NCBI RefSeq assembly: GCF_010119615.1
Contig: NZ_QOVG01000007.1
Location: 124,001-188,000 of the forward strand
Length of the DNA: 64,000 nucleotides
Direction: 5' to 3'
Source: Pseudoxanthomonas gei
GTDB lineage: Bacteria > Pseudomonadota > Gammaproteobacteria > Xanthomonadales > Xanthomonadaceae
Each line of letters opens with the position of its first letter. Position 1 is the first letter of the stretch. Positions 31,001-40,368 of this stretch are shown here, piece after piece. A program made the translations under genes and the position numbers. Below the pieces are notes generated by a model. The model did not search any database. It was given only the letters and a program-made list of their open reading frames with translations, and was not told the DNA's origin.

Positions 31001-32551
31001 ATGCACCGTCTTGCCTGGCTGGCGCTGGTCGCCGGCAGTCTGATTTCCGTGGGCGCGAAGGCACAGACCGCGACCACCGCGCCGCAGGGATTCGGCTTCT
31101 GCACGGTGACCGACAGCAGCAGCGCGCAGGCCAGGATCTGGGCCTCGCCGGTGTTCGCGCTGACCCATGCGTCCAGCGACCCGGCCGGCTTCCAGCGCAG
31201 CCAGGAGCTGGCCGGCGAGTTCCTGGCCCACGTGACCAGCCTGGGGGGAACGGGCAGCAAGAGCTGCGTGGTGCTGGCCACCCGGGAGGAAGCGGCGGCC
31301 TTTCGCGAGGAACAGCGTGCGACGTGGAACGAGCGCCTGTACTTCATCAAGATCGGCGACTGGCGTGAGGTGGCGTGGCAGCCCGCGGCCTGGTCGCCGG
31401 CCGCGGCCGCCGCCGCGCCTGCGGAGCTGATCCGCTACTTCTACTGCTACCAGGTCGACACCGACGTACTGCCCAGCCGCAGCCATACCGTGGCAACGAC
31501 CGTGTTCGCGCGCACCCTGCCTGGTGGCGATCCGATGGCCGGTTACGACATGGCCGCCCGCTACACCTTGCAGTTCAAGCAGCAGGTGCGCGCGCACGGT
31601 TTGCCGGAAAACGGCGATTGCGCACCCTACGACACCCGGGCCGAAGCCGAGTACCAGCAGCAGCAGATCCGCAAGCACTTCAAGGGCTTCAACATGAAGT
31701 TCGACGAGGTCGCATGGACGCCGAGCGAGGCTGCGATTGTCCCCGCTGCGGCGACGCCGGCCACGCCGGCACCGGCTCCATCGCCCCAGGCCGCCTCGCC
31801 GGCAAAGGGCATCGGCGTACGGATAAGCGCCGTCAATGCCGAACTTGCCCAGGCCCTCGGCCTGTCCTCCACGCAAGGTGCGTGGGTGGTGGAAGTCGCT
31901 GACGGCAGCGCAGCGATGAAGGCGGGTCTGAAGCCGATGGACGTACTGGTGGAAATCGCCGGCCAGGCGGTCAACGCTTACGGGGACGTAACTGCAATCG
32001 TGGGCCGCTTGCGTCCCGGTTTCGAGGCGCCCCTGCGCGTCTGGCGCCAACGCCGGATGCAGGATCTCACGCTGACCATTCCCGGGATGGTGCCCGCGCC
32101 AACCGCGACGACGATCCCGGCCTTGCCTGTTCCGGCGCTCCCTGCGGCTCCCGCGATTGCCGCGACCACTACCGACGCCGGCCGCTATTGCACGGCGTTC
32201 GTGACGCGCTCGAAGGAGCAGCTGCTGCTGCGCGTGCCGGTCTGGCAGGTTCCCGCCAGCCAGGCCAGCCAGGCAGCGATGGGCGACTCGGTGTCGCGCC
32301 TGATCGCCGCGGTGATCCAGGCCCATCCCGCCAAGTGGACGGCCTTCCCGCCGGTCACCTGCCACGACAATTCCGGCGTGTTCGCCGGCGAGACCTTCTG
32401 CTTCAGCAACACTTACAAGCACTTCGGCGGTGCACAGATGGCGGCGCAGTTCTGCAATTCCTCGAAGGAAGCCATCGACAATCGCTGGGCCGACATGGTC
32501 AAGGCCGATGGCGGCAACGCGCGCCTCTTTCCGTGGCCCGCTGCACCCTGA
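31001..32551 (+). CDS. Secreted PDZ protein with a threefold repeated domain of unknown function
   Basis: 516 residues from the ATG at 31001, with AGGGGGAA before it and a signal peptide (MHRLAWLALVAGSLISVGAKAQ). By eye it has three copies of a roughly 95-residue unit. Copy A is at about 28-125 (starts GFCTVTD, ends REVAWQP). Copy B is at about 143-240 (YFYCYQVDTD to DEVAWTP). Copy C is at about 400-505 (RYCTAFVTRS to DMVKA). Each begins [YF]C, has a second Cys mid-unit, and ends in a basic/aromatic strand. A PDZ domain lies between B and C (GVRISAVNAELAQALGL, GLKPMDVLVEIAGQAVN). No protease domain is present. Likely a periplasmic binding or scaffold protein; not recognised further. Confidence 0.7.
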   Translation: MHRLAWLALVAGSLISVGAKAQTATTAPQGFGFCTVTDSSSAQARIWASPVFALTHASSDPAGFQRSQELAGEFLAHVTSLGGTGSKSCVVLATREEAAAFREEQRATWNERLYFIKIGDWREVAWQPAAWSPAAAAAAPAELIRYFYCYQVDTDVLPSRSHTVATTVFARTLPGGDPMAGYDMAARYTLQFKQQVRAHGLPENGDCAPYDTRAEAEYQQQQIRKHFKGFNMKFDEVAWTPSEAAIVPAAATPATPAPAPSPQAASPAKGIGVRISAVNAELAQALGLSSTQGAWVVEVADGSAAMKAGLKPMDVLVEIAGQAVNAYGDVTAIVGRLRPGFEAPLRVWRQRRMQDLTLTIPGMVPAPTATTIPALPVPALPAAPAIAATTTDAGRYCTAFVTRSKEQLLLRVPVWQVPASQASQAAMGDSVSRLIAAVIQAHPAKWTAFPPVTCHDNSGVFAGETFCFSNTYKHFGGAQMAAQFCNSSKEAIDNRWADMVKADGGNARLFPWPAAP

Positions 32552-32647
32552 GCCGGCCAGACTCGACACGAGGGCGGCCGTTCGATCCGCCTCTTGCATC
32601 GGCCCACGAAACTTGATGCCCGCGCCGTAAACCTATCCAATGCAGCG

Positions 32648-33916
32648 ATGCCCTTCCGCCCCGCGCTTTCATCGTCCGAACGCCGTCGTTTTCTTGCTGC
32701 CGGCGCAGTAGCGGGCTTGTCCGGCCTGGCGCCGGTTGCCGCATGGGCCGACACCTGCGGCACCCGACTGGTTTCGTGGATTCCTCCGGATGAATTCCTC
32801 GAGCGCCTGCCACGGCTCATGGAAGCCTTCGCCGTGCCCGGCCTGGGCATCGCCGTGGTTGAAGACGGTGACGTCGTGTGGAGCCGGCCCTTTGGCGTGA
32901 CCCATGCGCTCACCCGCACGCCGGTGGACGCACGCACGGTGTTCGAGGACGCGTCGCTGAGCAAGCCGGTGTTCGCCTACCTGGTGTTGCAACTGGTCGA
33001 CCAGGGAGCGATCGATCTCGATGTTCCGCTGGTGCGCTACCGGCGCCCGGATTACCTGGCCGATCATCCGTGGATCGAGATGATCACCGCGCGCGACGTG
33101 TTGCGCCATTCCACCGGCCTGCCCAACTGGCGCAAGTCGCCGGCGACGGAGAAGCTGGTGCCGATGGTCCAGCCGGGCACGCGCATCGATTATTCCGGCG
33201 AAGCCATTTTCTGGTTGCAGCTGGTGGTGGAGACGATCACCGGCCAGAGCCTGGACGAAGCGATGCAGGCGCATCTCTTCGGCCCGGCCGGGATGAAGGA
33301 CAGCAGCTACACCTGGAATGCGGAACTGGCGGGGCGTTCGGTGTACGGACATCGCGCCCACGACAAGCAGGAAAGCGGCATGCCGCCGCAGATGTTCCGC
33401 GAGCAATGGAGCATCGCCGGACAGGTGGCGGAACGCCGGGGCAAACCCTTGTCCGCATGGAAGTACGAAGATGCCGCGCGCGCGTTGCCCGAAGTGATGG
33501 CGCTGGCGCCGCCGGGACTGGTGACCTGGCCGGGCGACATCGTCGCCAACGCCGCGGCCAGCCTGCGTACCACGGTGCAGGATTACGCGACCTTCATGAC
33601 CCTGGTGATGGCGCGCCGGCAGCGCGCTTCCTGGGAACTCACCGAAGCCACGCGGCAGGCGATGCTCACTCCGCAGATCAAGGTGCCCGGGCGCTGGACC
33701 GAGAAGGGCCTGGGCTGGAACATGGAAGCGACCGCGGACGGGCCGGTGTTCTACCACTCGGGCAGCAACGGCGACATCTTCAAGAATTTCGCGGTCGGCC
33801 ATGCGCAACGGCGGCGCGGCATCGTGGTCTTGACCAACGGCGGCAGCGGATCCTTCGTCCACCAGCGTATCGTGCGGGCAGCGACGGGATACGACCTGCT
33901 GTCCTACGACCTCTGA
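32648..33916 (+). CDS. Serine hydrolase, beta-lactamase/class C family, Tat-exported
   Basis: 422 residues from the ATG at 32648, which gives a Tat-like signal (SERRRFLAAGAVAGLSG). The penicillin-binding fold has SxxK as SLSK (about 101-104), the Tyr motif IDYSGEA in place of YxN, and HSG as YHSGSNG near the C-terminus. This is typical of class C beta-lactamase-like esterases and peptidases of unknown substrate. It is unlikely to be a resistance enzyme on sequence alone. It follows the PDZ protein by 96 bases; co-transcription is possible. A palindromic repeat follows the stop. Confidence 0.85.
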   Translation: MPFRPALSSSERRRFLAAGAVAGLSGLAPVAAWADTCGTRLVSWIPPDEFLERLPRLMEAFAVPGLGIAVVEDGDVVWSRPFGVTHALTRTPVDARTVFEDASLSKPVFAYLVLQLVDQGAIDLDVPLVRYRRPDYLADHPWIEMITARDVLRHSTGLPNWRKSPATEKLVPMVQPGTRIDYSGEAIFWLQLVVETITGQSLDEAMQAHLFGPAGMKDSSYTWNAELAGRSVYGHRAHDKQESGMPPQMFREQWSIAGQVAERRGKPLSAWKYEDAARALPEVMALAPPGLVTWPGDIVANAAASLRTTVQDYATFMTLVMARRQRASWELTEATRQAMLTPQIKVPGRWTEKGLGWNMEATADGPVFYHSGSNGDIFKNFAVGHAQRRRGIVVLTNGGSGSFVHQRIVRAATGYDLLSYDL

Positions 33917-33933
33917 CCGCGCGCTCCTGCTCA

Positions 33934-33998
33934 TGTGGGAGGGGCTTCAGCCCCGACGGCCCTTCGCCAAGAGCGTCGGGGCTGAAGCCCCTCGCACA
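33934..33998. repeat. Palindromic repeat, GGGGCTTCAGCCCC family
   Basis: 24-nt inverted arms (33934-33957, 33975-33998) beginning TGTGGGAGGGGCTTCAGCCC. Each arm itself contains the palindrome GGGGCTTCAGCCCC. It lies between the serine hydrolase and purU genes. Confidence 0.85.
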
Positions 33999-34061
33999 TT
34001 GTCAGCACCGGGCAAGCCCGGCCCCTGCTAATTGGCGCGGGGGAACGGCTAGTATCGCCGC

Positions 34062-34913
34062 ATGCGCCCCGCCTACATCCTCACCCTGTCCTGCCCCGAC
34101 CGCACCGGCATCGTCTACCGGGTGACCGGGCTGCTGTACGAGCTGGGCTGCAACATCCTGGACGCCCAGCAATTCGGCGACGAGGAAACCCGGCGCTTTT
34201 TCCTGCGCGTGCACTTCGAATTGCCGTCGCTGGGCGAGACCGACCTGCTGCAGGAAGGACTGGCAGGGCTGGCCGAGACTTTCCGCATGGAGTGGCAGGT
34301 CCACGATGCGCGCCGGCGCGCGCGCCTGCTGGTGCTGGTCAGCCGCCAGGGCCACTGCCTCAACGACCTGCTGTTCCGCGCGCACAGCGGGCAACTGCCG
34401 GTCGATATCGCCGGCATCGTTTCCAACCATGATGATTTCGCGGCGCTGGCCGCGTCCTATGCCGTGCCCTTCCACCATCTGCCAGTGACTGCGACGACAA
34501 GGCCGGCCCAGGAACAACGGATCCGCGAGCTGCTGGAAAGCGAACGCATCGACCTGGTGGTGCTGGCGCGTTACATGCAGATCCTGTCACCGGCCCTGTG
34601 CGAGACGCTGGCTGGCCGGGCCATCAACATCCACCACAGCTTCCTGCCCAGCTTCAAGGGCGCCAAGCCCTATCACCAGGCCCACCAGCGCGGGGTCAAG
34701 ATCATCGGCGCCACCGCCCACTACGTCACCGGCGACCTCGACGAAGGCCCGATCATCGAGCAGGACGTGGCGCGCGTGGACCACGCCATGACCCCGAAGG
34801 AACTGGTGCGGGTCGGCAGCGACACCGAATCGCAGGTGCTGGCGCGCGCGGTCCGGCGGCACGTGGAGCACCGCATCCTCTTGAACGGCCACCGCACGGT
34901 GGTGTTCCGCTGA
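34062..34913 (+). CDS. purU: Formyltetrahydrofolate deformylase PurU
   Basis: 283 residues. An N-terminal ACT domain (YILTLSCPDRTGIVYRVTG) is followed by a formyltransferase-fold hydrolase with catalytic Asn/His in INIHHSFLPSFKG and Asp in YVTGDLDEGPIIEQD. It hydrolyses 10-formyl-THF to THF and formate and balances one-carbon pools with glycine and methionine. Length equals the E. coli protein (280). It is monocistronic here, bounded by repeats on both sides. Confidence 0.95.
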   Translation: MRPAYILTLSCPDRTGIVYRVTGLLYELGCNILDAQQFGDEETRRFFLRVHFELPSLGETDLLQEGLAGLAETFRMEWQVHDARRRARLLVLVSRQGHCLNDLLFRAHSGQLPVDIAGIVSNHDDFAALAASYAVPFHHLPVTATTRPAQEQRIRELLESERIDLVVLARYMQILSPALCETLAGRAINIHHSFLPSFKGAKPYHQAHQRGVKIIGATAHYVTGDLDEGPIIEQDVARVDHAMTPKELVRVGSDTESQVLARAVRRHVEHRILLNGHRTVVFR

Positions 34914-34947
34914 CCTCGTCGCCGGGGGCGAAGGCGGCCTGGCTTTT

Positions 34948-35587
34948 GTAGCAGCGACGCAAATCGCGAACCACGCAGCGTGTGATTGCCGATTGGTAGG
35001 AGGCCCATGATTTCCTGGCTTCGCGACTCGCGTCGCTCCTACGACCCTTGCCAGTCGCCCATGCCGGCGCGTCTTGAAGCGCGTCGAAAGGCAACCGCGC
35101 AAGCACGGCCCCATGGACGAATCCGCGGCCCCGCCTTTTGTAGGAGCGACGCAAGTCGCGAAGCACGCAGCGTGTGATTGCCGATTGGTAGGAGGCCCAT
35201 GATTTCCTGGCTTCGCGACTCGCGTCGCTCCTACAACGCTTGCCAGGCGATCACGCCGGCGTTGCTTGAACTGCGTCGAAAGGCAACCGCGCAAGCAAGG
35301 CCCCATGGACGAATCCGCGGCCCCGCCTTTTGTAGGAGCGACGCAAGTCGCGAAGCACGCAGCGTGTGATTGCCGGTTGGTAGGAGGCCCATGATTTCCT
35401 GGCTTCGCGACTCGCGTCGCTCCTACAACGCTTGCCAGGCGATCACGCCGGCGTTGCTTGAACTGCGTCGAAAGGCAACCGCGCAAGCACGGCCCCATGG
35501 ACGAATCCGCGGCCCCTTTCGTAGGAGCGACGCAAGTCGCGAAGCACGCGGCGCATGATTGCCAATCGGGTCCGATGCTACGACCCT
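34948..35587. repeat. 192-bp tandem repeat array carrying REP pairs
   Basis: Units start at 34948, 35140 and 35332 (period exactly 192), then a 189-bp step to a partial unit at 35521-35587. Each unit holds a REP arm starting GTAGGAGCGACGCAAGTCGC, about 50 bases of spacer, the inverted arm ending GTCGCTCCTAC, and a conserved 100-bp segment containing CCCCATGGACGAATCCGCGG. The first unit is the most diverged. Because 192 is a multiple of three, long open frames run through on both strands; they are not considered genes. Confidence 0.93.
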
Positions 35588-35592
35588 GGTTG

Positions 35593-36936
35593 CTACAAGG
35601 CTGGCCTGGCCGTGCGCTTGAAGACAGTGACGGCCAGATAGACCAGCACCAGCCCACCCAGGGCCACGCCGATCGCCAGCCATTCCTTGGCGGTCAGCGT
35701 GGTCACGATCAACACCATGGCGACGGCCGCGATCAGCGGCACCAGCGGGCCGCCCCACAGCACGAACGGCGCATCACCGCGTTCGCGCAGGTTGCGGCGC
35801 TGCGCGCGCCAGGCCGCGACGCTGACCAGGGCATAGACCAGGCACACGGCACCGCCCGAGATCAACGCCAGCGTGTCGAAGGTGCCGCCCAGGGCCAGCA
35901 GCCAGGCCAGGCCGGCATGCGTGGCCAGGGCCAGCAGCGGCACGCGATGGCGGGCGCTGACCCGGGCGTAGTGATGCGGCAGGTAACCGTCGCGTCCCAA
36001 GGCGAACAGCAGGCGCGAGGAACCCAGCAGGTTGCCAAGCAGGAAGCCGGCCATGGAAATGCAGGCGGTCACCAGCAGCACCGTGCGCCCCGCCGACCAC
36101 AGCACGCCCGCAGTATCGGCCAGCGGCACGCCGCTGCCGGCCAACGCCGGACCCAGCAAGCCCTGGCTTACGACCTGCAGGCCCAGGTACAGCAGCACCA
36201 CCAGCAGGATCGCCACCATGGTCGCGCGGGGCACGCTGCGCGAAGGGTCGCGGACTTCACCGGAAGGCACCAGCGCCGTTTCCATGCCCGAGTAGGCGAA
36301 CATCACCAGCACCATGCCGGTGCCCAGCGCGGCCCATGACGGCACGTCGCCGGGCGAGAAGCTCACCAGCGTCCAGTCGACGAAGAACAGGCCGATGCCC
36401 ACCAGCAGGAACAGCGGCGTCAGCTTCAATCCCGCCAGCAGGGTGATCGCGCGCGCGCCGAGCTTCACACCGAAGGCATTCAGCACGTACAGCAGCAGGT
36501 ACAGCGCCGTGAGCAATCCGGCGCGCGGCCCGGGCTGGGAAAACCACGGCACCAGGTTGGCCATCTGCACCGCAAAGGCCGCCGCCACGCCGGCGCTGGA
36601 AGCCACGTTGCTGATCCACATCAGCGCCCCGGCCAGGAAGCCGGCGAAATTGCCGAAGGTGGCGCGCAGATAGCTGTACGGCCCGCCGGTGGCGATGGCG
36701 CGGCTGCCGATCGCCGCAAAGCACAGCGCCACCGGGATGATGGCCAACGCCCCGGCCACCAGCGCCAGTGGCGCGGCACTGCCGACCTGGCCCGACAACG
36801 CGGCCGGCATGCGGAAGATGCCACCGCCGACGATGACGTTCATCACCGCCGCGGCCAGCGCGAACGAGCCCACCGCGCGGATCAGCGCCGCATCGCCTTC
36901 CAGTGGCTTGGGGGTAGGGTCGGTCTGCGTTGCCAT
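35593..36936 (-). CDS. APC family amino acid permease
   Basis: 447 residues from the ATG at 36936 ([11 protein letters not shown]); the upstream extension is intergenic. About 12 membrane helices. The helix-1 break [12 protein letters not shown] is the APC substrate/Na site, with [18 protein letters not shown] and [22 protein letters not shown] as further family blocks. Substrate not predictable; an amino acid or polyamine is expected. It is divergent from the aldo-keto reductase and ends at the 192-bp array. Confidence 0.88.
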   Translation of the reverse strand: MATQTDPTPKPLEGDAALIRAVGSFALAAAVMNVIVGGGIFRMPAALSGQVGSAAPLALVAGALAIIPVALCFAAIGSRAIATGGPYSYLRATFGNFAGFLAGALMWISNVASSAGVAAAFAVQMANLVPWFSQPGPRAGLLTALYLLLYVLNAFGVKLGARAITLLAGLKLTPLFLLVGIGLFFVDWTLVSFSPGDVPSWAALGTGMVLVMFAYSGMETALVPSGEVRDPSRSVPRATMVAILLVVLLYLGLQVVSQGLLGPALAGSGVPLADTAGVLWSAGRTVLLVTACISMAGFLLGNLLGSSRLLFALGRDGYLPHHYARVSARHRVPLLALATHAGLAWLLALGGTFDTLALISGGAVCLVYALVSVAAWRAQRRNLRERGDAPFVLWGGPLVPLIAAVAMVLIVTTLTAKEWLAIGVALGGLVLVYLAVTVFKRTARPAL

Positions 36937-37065
36937 GGGGTGTTCCCGGAGTATTCGCCGAAGCGTCGCACGCCATCGCGGACAATGCGAGCGCCCGGAT
37001 GGAATGAGCACATGGCCGCAACGCGCGCCGCGTTAGCCTGGCCTCCCCCACACAGGAGCAGCCCG

Positions 37066-38061
37066 ATGCAGATGCGACGACTGGGTTCCAACGGCCCGCA
37101 GGTGTCCGCCCTCGGCCTGGGCTGCATGGGCATGAGCGCCTTCTATGGCGGGCGCAGCGACGACGCCGACGCGGTCGCGGTGATCCACCGCGCGCTCGAC
37201 CTCGGCGTGACCCTGCTGGACACCGCCGACATGTACGGCCCGCACACCAACGAAGTGCTGGTCGGCAAGGCCATCGCCGATCGCCGCGCGCAGGTCTTCC
37301 TTGCCACCAAGTTCGGCATCCGCCTGGATCCAGGCGATCCCACCGCGCGCGGTATCGATGGCAGCCCTGCCTATGCCGCCGCTGCCTGCGAAGGCAGCCT
37401 GCAGCGACTGGGCGTGGAGCACATCGATCTGTACTACCAGCATCGCGTCGATCCCGGCGTGCCCATCGAAGACACCGTGGGTGCGATGTCGCGCCTGGTG
37501 GAACAGGGCAAGGTGCGCTTCCTGGGCCTGTCCGAAGCCGCGCCGGACACCGTGCGTCGCGCCCATGCCGTGCATCCCATCACCGCATTGCAGAGCGAGT
37601 ATTCATTGTGGTCGCGCGAGCCGGAGAGCAACGGCTCGCTGGCCGTGTGCCGCGAACTGGGCATCGGCTTCGTGCCCTACTCGCCGCTGGGGCGCGGCTT
37701 CCTCACCGGCGCGATCAGGTCGGTGGAGGATTTCGAGGCCGACGACTATCGCCGCACCTCGCCGCGATTCCAGGGCGACAACTTCGCCCGCAACCTGGCC
37801 CTGGTCGAGCAGGTGCACGCGCTGGCGCGCGAGAAGGGCGTGAGCGCCGGGCAGCTCGCGCTGGCCTGGGTGCTGGCGCAGGGCGATGACCTGGTGCCGA
37901 TACCCGGCACCAAGCGCAGGCAGTACCTGGAAGAGAACCTGGGCGCGCTGGACGTGTCACTGGACCGGGACGAACTGGCGCGCATCGATGCGATCTTCCC
38001 CCTGGACGCGGCCGCCGGCACGCGCTATCCCGCCGCGGGCATGGGCGCGCTGCAGCGTTGA
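37066..38061 (+). CDS. Aldo/keto reductase
   Basis: 331 residues from the ATG at 37066, preceded by AGGAG. A TIM-barrel oxidoreductase with the tetrad in LLDTADMYG (Asp, Tyr), FLATKFG (Lys) and DLYYQHRVD (His). NADPH binding is in [14 protein letters not shown]. It is closest in style to AKR13-type reductases ([28 protein letters not shown]). Physiological substrate unknown. It is followed by the first M20 amidohydrolase gene 49 bases on, possibly the same transcript. Confidence 0.9.
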   Translation: MQMRRLGSNGPQVSALGLGCMGMSAFYGGRSDDADAVAVIHRALDLGVTLLDTADMYGPHTNEVLVGKAIADRRAQVFLATKFGIRLDPGDPTARGIDGSPAYAAAACEGSLQRLGVEHIDLYYQHRVDPGVPIEDTVGAMSRLVEQGKVRFLGLSEAAPDTVRRAHAVHPITALQSEYSLWSREPESNGSLAVCRELGIGFVPYSPLGRGFLTGAIRSVEDFEADDYRRTSPRFQGDNFARNLALVEQVHALAREKGVSAGQLALAWVLAQGDDLVPIPGTKRRQYLEENLGALDVSLDRDELARIDAIFPLDAAAGTRYPAAGMGALQR

Positions 38062-38110
38062 ATCGCGACGCCGGGTTAGCATCGCGGCCACTGCCCACCG
38101 AGTGCCGCTG

Positions 38111-39442
38111 ATGAAGCATGGTTTCCTGCTGTCGATCGCCCTTGCCGCCATCTCCTGCGCACTTGCGCCCGCCAACGCGCTCGCCGCCGATGCCGCGCAG
38201 GCATTGCAGGCGCTGCAGCCGAAGATGGTCGAGTGGCGACGCGACCTGCACCAGCATCCCGAACTGGGCACGCATGAGGTGCGCACTGCAAAGCTGGTGG
38301 CCGACCAGCTGCGCGCCCTGGGGCTGCAGCCGCGGACCGGGATTGCCGGCACCGGCGTGGTCGCCATCCTCAAGGGCGGCAGGCCCGGTCCACGCATTGC
38401 CATCCGCGCGGACATGGACGCGCTGCCGGTCACCGAACAGACCGGCCTGCCGTTCGCATCGAAGGTCACCGGCACCTATCGCGGCCAACCGGTCGGGGTG
38501 ATGCATGCCTGCGGCCACGATGCACACGTGGCGATGCTGCTGGGCGTGGCCTCGGCGCTGGTGGCGATGCGTGATGGGTTGCCGGGCGAGGTGATGTTCG
38601 TGTTCCAGCCGGCCGAGGAAGGCCCCGCCAACGCGGGCGAGGAATTCGGCGCCGCGCTGATGTTGAAGCAGGGCCTCTTCAGCGACTTCAAGCCCGACGC
38701 CGTGTTCGGCCTGCATGTATGGGCGGGGCTGCCGGTGGGCCAGGTCGGCACCCGCAGCGGTGCGCTGATGGCCAGCGCCGACGAGTGGACGCTGACCGTG
38801 CGCGGCAAACAGACCCACGGTTCGCGGCCGTGGGACGGAGTGGACCCGATCACCATCGGCGCGCAGATTTTGCTGGGCACCCAGTCGATCATCGCCCGCC
38901 AGGTGAATATCGCGGCCACCCCGGTAGTGCTGACCGCTGGCCAGTTCCAGAGCGGCGTGCGCTTCAACATCATCCCCGACGAAGCCAAACTGGTGGGCAC
39001 GTTGCGCACCTTCGATCCGCTTGTGCGCCAGGACGTCATCGACCGCTTCCGGCGTACCGCCGAGGACTTCGCCCATGCCGGTGGCGGCAGCGCCGAGCTG
39101 CAGGTGGTGAACAATGCGCCGGCCACGGTCAACGACCCGGCGCTGGCGCAACGCGCACGGGGGTCGCTGGAAACCGCAGTGGGCGCGGGTAACGTGGTGG
39201 AGATGCCGCTGGTCACCGTGGCCGAGGATTTCTCGCAGTACGCCACGGTCGCACCGACGTTCTTCTTCTTCGTCGGCTCTACCGCCACCGGTATCGATCC
39301 GGCCAGTGCACCGATCAACCATTCGCCGCAGTTCCTGCTCGACGAGCATGCACTGCAGATCGGCAGCCGGGCGATGCTGCAGGTGGCACTGGATTACCTG
39401 GAGCAGCCGCCGGGTTGGACGTGGGGCGCAGGTAGCGACTGA
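38111..39442 (+). CDS. Exported M20 family amidohydrolase, copy 1
   Basis: 443 residues with a signal peptide (MKHGFLLSIALAAISCALAPANALA). M20D fold: [28 protein letters not shown] (metal Cys/His/His), FQPAEEGPAN (Glu pair), FGLHVWAGLPVG, a dimer lid (about 200-310), and INHSPQFLLDE near the end. The family includes IAA-amino acid and hippurate hydrolases that cleave N-acyl amino acids. Export implies use of acylated amino acids or peptides outside the cytoplasm. It is a paralogue of the gene at 40369. Confidence 0.9.
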   Translation: MKHGFLLSIALAAISCALAPANALAADAAQALQALQPKMVEWRRDLHQHPELGTHEVRTAKLVADQLRALGLQPRTGIAGTGVVAILKGGRPGPRIAIRADMDALPVTEQTGLPFASKVTGTYRGQPVGVMHACGHDAHVAMLLGVASALVAMRDGLPGEVMFVFQPAEEGPANAGEEFGAALMLKQGLFSDFKPDAVFGLHVWAGLPVGQVGTRSGALMASADEWTLTVRGKQTHGSRPWDGVDPITIGAQILLGTQSIIARQVNIAATPVVLTAGQFQSGVRFNIIPDEAKLVGTLRTFDPLVRQDVIDRFRRTAEDFAHAGGGSAELQVVNNAPATVNDPALAQRARGSLETAVGAGNVVEMPLVTVAEDFSQYATVAPTFFFFVGSTATGIDPASAPINHSPQFLLDEHALQIGSRAMLQVALDYLEQPPGWTWGAGSD

Positions 39443-39450
39443 CGGCGCTG

Positions 39451-40236
39451 CTAGAACCCCAGCCACAGTCGCAGCGGATGCGCCGGGTCGGCCAGCAGGC
39501 GGATCGCCAGCACCACCGAAACCGTCACCAGCAACGGCTTGATCACGCGAACGCCCTGCTTCATCGCAAAACGCGAGCCCAGGTGCGCGCCGACGAACTG
39601 CCCCGCGCCCATCACCAGCCCGACCTTCCACAGCACCGCGCCAAAGGCCAGGAACACCGCGAAGGCGCCGACGTTGGAACCGAAGTTGAGGAACTTGGTG
39701 TGGGCGGTGGCCTTGAGCACGCCATAGCCGGCCAGGCCGATGAAGCCCAGCATCAGGAACGACCCGGTGCCGGGACCGAACACGCCATCGTAGAAACCGA
39801 TCACCGGCACGAAGGTCAGCGCAAAGGCCGTGGTGGACAGGCGCCGGTGCCGATCCAGGTGTCCGGCGTCGGGCTTGAAGCCGAAATACACGGCGATGCC
39901 GATCAGCAGGAACGGCAGCACGGCCTTCAGTGCGTCACCCGGCACCACCGTGGCCAGCAGGGCGCCCAGTGCGGCGCCGGCCGCAGCCGTCAACGCCATC
40001 GGCCACTGGCTGCGCAGGTCGACGTGGCCGTGCCGCGCGTAGGCCAGGCTGGCCGAGCCCGAACCGAACAACGACTGCAGCTTGTTGGTGCCCAGCACCT
40101 GCAGCGGCGGAATGCCGGCCAGCAGCATCGCCGGAATGGTCAGCATGCCGCCGCCCCCGGCGATGGCATCGATGAAGCCCGCCAGCAGCGCGGCTGCGAA
40201 CAGGAACAGCAGGATCAACAGGCCAGGGTCTTCCAA
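39451..40236 (-). CDS. TauE/SafE (TSUP) family membrane transporter
   Basis: 261 residues, about eight membrane helices in two halves. Family motifs GFIDAIAGGGGMLTIPAML in the first half and FYDGVFGPGTGSFLMLGFIG in the second. TSUP proteins export or import sulfite, sulfonates or other organic anions; this member is not resolved. It lies between the two M20 genes in the opposite direction. Confidence 0.9.
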   Translation of the reverse strand: MEDPGLLILLFLFAAALLAGFIDAIAGGGGMLTIPAMLLAGIPPLQVLGTNKLQSLFGSGSASLAYARHGHVDLRSQWPMALTAAAGAALGALLATVVPGDALKAVLPFLLIGIAVYFGFKPDAGHLDRHRRLSTTAFALTFVPVIGFYDGVFGPGTGSFLMLGFIGLAGYGVLKATAHTKFLNFGSNVGAFAVFLAFGAVLWKVGLVMGAGQFVGAHLGSRFAMKQGVRVIKPLLVTVSVVLAIRLLADPAHPLRLWLGF

Positions 40237-40368
40237 GGGATCATCCGGTGGCGGTGACGGGACAGCGCGCCCGATCGCGCACCGAATGCAGGTCCGATGT
40301 TAGCCGATGCCCCGCTACGCCAAGCCCGGGCGCGGGTTAGCATCGGGCCATCCCATTGGAGTACCTCG

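Noticed and set aside
32648-33916. Antibiotic-resistance beta-lactamase
   Set aside because: Has SLSK but YSG and HSG motifs typical of general serine hydrolases; resistance cannot be inferred.
34986-35558. Three tandem 62-63-codon frames end to end in the 192-bp array, plus a 356-codon antisense frame
   Set aside because: Openness follows from a repeat length divisible by three and from REP sequence; no ribosome site or conserved protein signal.
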